From Acidobacteriaceae bacterium (GTDB taxonomy: Bacteria; Acidobacteriota; Terriglobia; Terriglobales; Acidobacteriaceae), in NCBI GenBank assembly GCA_003167305.1, contig PMTP01000048.1, forward strand, positions 3,293 to 8,665: a stretch of DNA of 5,373 bases, given 5' to 3'. This document shows, piece by piece, positions 1-5,373 of the stretch (positions within the stretch are counted from its first letter, which is position 1; the number at the start of each line of letters is the position of its first letter). The position numbers and the translations under genes are program-made. The notes beneath the pieces were generated by a model. The model was not told the origin of the DNA and searched no databases. It worked only from the letters and a program-made list of their open reading frames with translations.

Positions 1-1437
<1,437 letters not shown>

Positions 1438-1475
1438 GAAACGCTCACATGATACGCATATTTATAAAGTCCCTC

Positions 1476-1505
1476 TTGCCATGAATGGCATCCTGGTACT
1501 ATGCT
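1476..1505 (+). promoter_or_regulatory. Possible sigma-70-type promoter for cysK
   Basis: TTGCCA (1476-1481, five of six bases of the -35 consensus) is followed after 18 bases by TATGCT (1500-1505, four of six bases of the -10 consensus). It would give a leader of about 150 bases before cysK. The same bases contain a short inverted repeat, TGCCA/TGGCA (1477-1490), which could instead be a weak end-of-transcript hairpin for the ABC-F gene, although no T-run follows. The call rests on consensus matching by eye only. Confidence 0.2.
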
Positions 1506-1647
1506 CTACTTATGCGTCGATGTCGCTAACACCGCCCTGGTGCCAGACACGATGCGGGTGTGCGCTTCAAACGCGCGCAGTTTTCCCCGCCTGACAGTAC
1601 GACCATCACCCCACATAACAGAACCATCTGGGATCGCATCCCGGAAA

Positions 1648-1652
1648 AGGAG
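1648..1652 (+). promoter_or_regulatory. Ribosome binding site of cysK
   Basis: AGGAG, within AAAAGGAGATC, lies 6 bases before the ATG at 1659. It fixes that ATG as the start, rather than the in-frame ATG at 1560, which would add 33 residues unlike any CysK N-terminus. Confidence 0.85.
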
Positions 1653-1658
1653 ATCATC

Positions 1659-2633
1659 ATGGCGCGCATCGCCGCGAGTGTAACGGAACTCATTGGTAAA
1701 ACCCCTTTAGTCCGGCTGAATAAAGTGGCGGCCGGCTTGCCCGCAACCGTCGTAGCCAAGCTGGAGAGCCAGAACCCGGTTTCGAGCGTGAAGGACCGCA
1801 TTGGGCTGGCGCTGATTGAGGCCGCCGAGAAGGCCGGCAAGATCAGCCCCGGCAAGACGGTGCTAATTGAGCCGACCAGCGGCAATACCGGCATCGCGCT
1901 GGCTTTCGTGGCCGCGGTCAAGGGCTACCGGCTGATTCTGACGCTGCCGGAGACGATGAGCCTGGAGCGGCGCGTGCTGCTGCTGGCCTTTGGCGCGGAG
2001 ATTGTGCTCACGCCCGGGCCCAACGGCATGAAGGGCGCTATCGCCAAGGCCAACGAGATTCTGGCCAAGACGCCCAACGGCTATATTCTGCAGCAGTTCA
2101 ACAACCCGGCCAACCCGGCGATTCACTACGCGACGACCGGCCCGGAGATCTGGGACGACACGGACGGCAAGGTGGACATTCTGATCAGCGGCGTGGGCAC
2201 CGGCGGCACCATCACCGGCGCGGCGAAGTACATCAAGGAGCGCAAACCGGGATTCAAGGCCATCGCCGTGGAGCCGACCGATAGCCCGGTGCTGAGCGGC
2301 GGCAAGCCGGGGCCGCACAAGATACAAGGCCTGGGCGCGGGGTTCATTCCGAGCGTGCTGGACATGAGCATTGTGGATGAGGTGGTGCAGGTAACGAACG
2401 AGGAGTCAATTGCGCTGGCTCGGCGGCTGCCGCTCGAAGAGGGCCTGTTTGTGGGCATCAGCTCGGGAGCGGCGGTGGCCGCGGCGCTGAAGGTGGCCGC
2501 GCGGCCGGAGAATGCGGGCAAGCTGATCGTGGTGGTGCTGCCGGACTTCGGCGAGCGCTATCTGTCGAGCATTTTGTTCGAGTCGCTGCGCCAGCAGGCG
2601 CTGGCTCTGCCGACGGAAGCGATTGCCGTTTAG
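1659..2633 (+). CDS. cysK: Cysteine synthase (O-acetylserine sulfhydrylase)
   Basis: A cytosolic pyridoxal-phosphate enzyme of fold type II that replaces the acetyl group of O-acetyl-L-serine with sulfide to give L-cysteine and acetate. The product has 324 residues, within the usual family length. It shows the N-terminal [13 protein letters not shown], the PLP Schiff-base lysine in SSVKDRIG (Lys45), the substrate loop PTSGNTG (72-78), the phosphate-binding glycine loop GVGTGGT (178-184), the [11 protein letters not shown] segment (221-231) and the family serine in GISSGA (267-272). PDFGERYLS lies near the C-terminus. No C-terminal CBS domain is present, so it is not a cystathionine beta-synthase. 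The close CysK/CysM relatives cannot be fully separated by motifs, but the downstream cysE favours CysK. Such enzymes often have weak beta-cyanoalanine synthase activity. The start is set by a good Shine-Dalgarno sequence. The gene appears intact. Confidence 0.95.
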   Translation: MARIAASVTELIGKTPLVRLNKVAAGLPATVVAKLESQNPVSSVKDRIGLALIEAAEKAGKISPGKTVLIEPTSGNTGIALAFVAAVKGYRLILTLPETMSLERRVLLLAFGAEIVLTPGPNGMKGAIAKANEILAKTPNGYILQQFNNPANPAIHYATTGPEIWDDTDGKVDILISGVGTGGTITGAAKYIKERKPGFKAIAVEPTDSPVLSGGKPGPHKIQGLGAGFIPSVLDMSIVDEVVQVTNEESIALARRLPLEEGLFVGISSGAAVAAALKVAARPENAGKLIVVVLPDFGERYLSSILFESLRQQALALPTEAIAV

Positions 2634-2643
2634 GGTGCTGGCC

Positions 2644-2711
2644 GCACGGGCGGAGTTTAGTTCATGGTTTCCCAGGTCCCAAAAGCTGGACCTTGGGGCA
2701 CCCGGCCGTGC
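2644..2711. repeat. Structured intergenic element, nested hairpin, probable dispersed repeat
   Basis: An inner stem pairs CCCAGGTCC (2671-2679) with GGACCTTGGG (2688-2697): nine base pairs with one bulged T and an eight-base loop. It is enclosed by a second inverted pair, GCACGG (2644-2649) with CCGTGC (2706-2711). The GGTCC...GGACC core flanked by GGGGCACCC resembles palindromes I recall as common between genes of Terriglobia. That recollection is unverified here. It does not look like an intrinsic terminator, because no T-run follows. It may act as an RNA structure between cysK and cysE or simply be a REP-like element. Confidence 0.55.
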
Positions 2712-2730
2712 AGGTTTACGTAGTAATCTT

Positions 2731-2760
2731 GAAGGGGCATGGTGGAAGCCGTGCCCCTTC
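2731..2760. repeat. Strong hairpin between cysK and cysE, REP-like
   Basis: GAAGGGGCAT (2731-2740) pairs with GTGCCCCTTC (2751-2760): nine Watson-Crick pairs and one T-G pair. The stem continues inward through GG (2741-2742) with CC (2749-2750), giving a 12-pair stem around the six-base loop TGGAAG. ATTGCG follows, so the T-run expected of an intrinsic terminator is missing on the + strand, and the - strand side lacks one too. It could be a factor-assisted terminator or attenuator for cysK, an RNA-stabilising 3' structure, or a dispersed repeat unit. Read on the - strand, it contains GGGGCACGGCTTC, which I recall from acidobacterial intergenic repeats. Confidence 0.55.
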
Positions 2761-2809
2761 ATTGCGCTTGAACCGGATTCAATGAATTGAATAGATTGTT
2801 TGGCCCGCC

Positions 2810-3544
2810 ATGACCCTGTTTGCACGCGTTCGCGAAGACATCAACTCCATTCTGGAGCGCGATCCGGCTGCGCGCTCGCGGCTGGAGGTCTTTCTCTGCT
2901 ATCCGGGGCTATGGGCGGTGTGGATTCACCGCGTCTCGCACCGGCTGTGGGGCTGGCGGCTGCGTCTGCCGGCAAGACTGCTCTCGCAGGTGGGCCGCTT
3001 TTTTACCGGCGTCGATATTCATCCCGGCGCGCTGCTGGGCCGGCGTCTCTTTATCGACCATGCGACTGGGGTGGTGATCGGCGAGACCTCGATCGTGGGC
3101 GACGACGTGACGATGTACCAGGGCGTGACGCTGGGCGGCACCGGCAAGGGACACGGCAAGCGCCATCCGACGGTCTGCGACGGGGTTTTTGTGGGCAATA
3201 ACGCCAACCTGCTGGGCAATATCACCATCGGCGAAAACTCGCGCGTGGGCGCGGGGTCGGTGGTGCTCTCCGACGTGCCGCCCGATTCGACGGTGGTCGG
3301 CGTTCCGGCGCACATCGTCTATCGCAACGGGCAGCGGGTGCTGATTACCGATCCGCACGACATCAAGGATCCGCTCTCGGATTCGCTGATTGCGCTGTCT
3401 GCTCGCGTGGAAGAACTGGAAGAGCACCTGGGCGGCAAGCCCCAACAGGCAGAGCAGTTTACCGCCGAAGCCGCCGAACGCGAAGCCTACCGCGAAAAGC
3501 TGGAGCGGCTGCGCCAGTATGTTTCGATGGGCGAAGGAATTTAG
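2810..3544 (+). CDS. cysE: Serine O-acetyltransferase
   Basis: Transfers acetyl from acetyl-CoA to the serine hydroxyl, giving the O-acetylserine used by CysK; it is the committed step of cysteine synthesis and is usually feedback-inhibited by cysteine. The 244-residue protein has a short helical N-terminal region (1-60) and a left-handed beta-helix built from hexapeptide repeats (about 65-170). Catalytic residues are visible as Asp69 in DIHPGA and His84 in [18 protein letters not shown] (109-121) is the typical glycine-rich loop, followed by GAGSVVL and VVGVPA. The variant NNANLLG (130-136) replaces the usual GAGAxxLG turn. A C-terminal extension rich in Glu and Ala (about 195-240) looks helical or coiled-coil, and the protein ends in GEGI, as expected for docking into CysK. 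No clear Shine-Dalgarno precedes the ATG, but an in-frame stop at 2792 leaves little room for another start. The stop codon overlaps that of the convergent cupin gene. Confidence 0.95.
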   Translation: MTLFARVREDINSILERDPAARSRLEVFLCYPGLWAVWIHRVSHRLWGWRLRLPARLLSQVGRFFTGVDIHPGALLGRRLFIDHATGVVIGETSIVGDDVTMYQGVTLGGTGKGHGKRHPTVCDGVFVGNNANLLGNITIGENSRVGAGSVVLSDVPPDSTVVGVPAHIVYRNGQRVLITDPHDIKDPLSDSLIALSARVEELEEHLGGKPQQAEQFTAEAAEREAYREKLERLRQYVSMGEGI

Positions 3545-3939
3545 TTTTCGCTGTATTGCTCGCCGCTCACCTGCTCCATCCAATCGACGGTATTGCCGTT
3601 GAGCTTCTCCTGAATGGCAAGATGGGTCATCGCCGTCGTTGGCGCCGCGCCGTGCCAATGCTTCTCTCCCGGCGCAAACCAGATGACATCGCCGGGCCGA
3701 ATCTCCTCGATGGGACTGCCCCAGCGTTGCGCGCGGCCACAGCCGGAGGTGACGACAAGAGTTTGTCCGAGCGGGTGCGTATGCCAGGCCGTGCGTGCGC
3801 CGGGCTCGAAGGTGACGCTTGCGCCGACGACACGCGCGGGATCGGGTGAATCAAAGAGCGGGTCCACCCGCACCGTGCCCGTGAAGTAATCTGCCGGTCC
3901 CTTGTAGGAAGCCTGAGAACCGATTCGCTTGATCTCCAT
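3541..3939 (-). CDS. Small cupin, hydroxynitrile lyase-like (GtHNL type)
   Basis: A single-domain cupin of 132 residues with no signal peptide. From memory it looks closely related to the manganese-dependent (R)-hydroxynitrile lyase of Granulicella tundricola, which cleaves cyanohydrins to aldehyde and HCN. Counting from the ATG at 3939, the metal ligands described for that enzyme fall at identical positions: His53 and His55 in [10 protein letters not shown], Gln59, and His94 in PGEKHWHG. Ala40, Val42 and Gln110, known from that active site, are present too. Cupin motif 1 is about 46-66 and motif 2 about 82-98 ([17 protein letters not shown]). A TTG two codons upstream is also in frame; I prefer the ATG because it matches the relative's N-terminus. 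The gene follows the reductase by 67 bases and is probably co-transcribed with it. Cupin membership is certain. Lyase activity is inferred, and the physiological role of this group is unknown. Confidence 0.9.
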   Translation of the reverse strand: MEIKRIGSQASYKGPADYFTGTVRVDPLFDSPDPARVVGASVTFEPGARTAWHTHPLGQTLVVTSGCGRAQRWGSPIEEIRPGDVIWFAPGEKHWHGAAPTTAMTHLAIQEKLNGNTVDWMEQVSGEQYSEN

Positions 3940-3949
3940 ATCCAATTAT

Positions 3950-3956
3950 CTCCTCT
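3950..3956 (-). promoter_or_regulatory. Ribosome binding site of the cupin gene
   Basis: On the - strand this reads AGAGGAG, 10 bases before the preferred ATG (3939) and 4 bases before the alternative TTG (3945). The spacing is a little long for the ATG and short for the TTG, so it does not settle the start by itself. It does show that the cupin has its own translation signal behind the reductase gene. Confidence 0.65.
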
Positions 3957-4006
3957 CAGGATTGAATCTACAGGCACGGAAGGCGAATAACGCAATGCAC
4001 CGCCGT

Positions 4007-5197
<1,191 letters not shown>

Positions 5198-5373
5198 GTG
5201 GCAAAAGATATAGATGCAAGCGAAGAGCCAAGGGTGGTCGAGATGCGGGCCGAGCTGGCGCGCAAGATTGCCGCACATATCCAGGTGGAGGGTCCGAACG
5301 AGACCGCCTTGCCCGGCCTGCGCCTCTCCCGCCACAGCGCGCCCTCCGAGTGCTACTCCGCTGCCTACGAGCC
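5198..5373 (+). CDS. AraC-type transcriptional regulator, AraC_N-like N-terminus, 3' end outside window
   Basis: Only the N-terminal 40-60 residues are present. The frame through the ATG at 5243 reads MRAELARKIAAHIQ, then ETALPGLRLSRHSAPSECYS and AAYEP at the window edge. This matches the opening of AraC-family activators with the AraC_N (type I) effector domain, where TAxPGLxLxRxxxPTEP...YEP is typical; the HTH region lies beyond the window. The start is uncertain. GTG 5198 is 12 bases after a strong AAGGAG (5180-5185). ATG 5243 has AAGGG 9 bases upstream. GTG 5234 and TTG 5177 are also in frame. The same AAGGAG sits only 2 bases before an out-of-frame ATG (5188). Relatives of this type, such as E. 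coli YqhC, are often divergent from aldo/keto reductase genes that they activate in response to aldehydes. The family call is from a short stretch but fairly characteristic. Confidence 0.72.
   Translation, partial: MAKDIDASEEPRVVEMRAELARKIAAHIQVEGPNETALPGLRLSRHSAPSECYSAAYE

Noticed and set aside
1477..1490. TGCCAT/ATGGCA palindrome as terminator of the ABC-F gene
   Set aside because: The stem is only about five pairs with a small loop and no following T-run, so it is not a convincing intrinsic terminator.
1560..1658. Upstream in-frame ATG extending cysK by 33 residues
   Set aside because: The extension has no CysK-like sequence or strong ribosome site, whereas the ATG at 1659 has AGGAG at 6 bases and begins a typical N-terminus.
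2909..3658. Open - strand reading frame of 249 codons over cysE
   Set aside because: Antisense to a clear cysE. The translation is His/Arg/Gln-rich without domain motifs, as expected for a shadow frame.

Overview
The window is chromosomal DNA of moderately high GC. It most likely comes from an acidobacterium of the Terriglobia (Granulicella, Terriglobus, Edaphobacter or Acidobacterium type). Three things point there: a small cupin that reads as a close relative of the manganese hydroxynitrile lyase of Granulicella tundricola, GC-rich codon use, and hairpin-forming intergenic sequence of a kind I recall from these genomes. The assignment is an inference; no rRNA or phylogenetic marker is present.

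Layout. Bases 1-1437 (+) hold the 3' part of an ABC-F ATPase gene that begins before the window. After a 221-base gap comes a cysteine biosynthesis pair on the + strand: a complete cysK-type O-acetylserine sulfhydrylase (1659-2633) and a complete cysE-type serine O-acetyltransferase (2810-3544). The 176 bases between them carry two strong hairpins that look like dispersed intergenic repeats. On the - strand a complete aldo/keto reductase (5002 to 4007) is followed after 67 bases by the cupin (3939 to 3541), probably as one transcript. The cupin and cysE converge, and their stop codons overlap by 4 bases. At the right edge the + strand carries the first 40-60 codons of an AraC-type regulator with an AraC_N-like domain, divergent from the reductase gene.

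How the genes work together. CysE makes O-acetylserine from serine and acetyl-CoA, and CysK converts it with sulfide to cysteine. CysE ends in Gly-Glu-Gly-Ile, like the tail by which CysE docks in the CysK active site elsewhere, so the two products probably form a cysteine synthase complex. The right half looks like a separate inducible module in which the AraC-type regulator controls aldo/keto reductase and cupin from a shared intergenic region. This layout resembles E. coli yqhC with yqhD-dkgA, which responds to aldehydes. If the cupin really cleaves cyanohydrins to aldehyde and cyanide, the reductase beside it could remove the carbonyl product. That step is hypothesis.

I see no mobile element, CRISPR array, tRNA or rRNA. 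Most genes are ordinary. The least understood parts are the cupin/reductase/regulator module and the structured cysK-cysE spacer.
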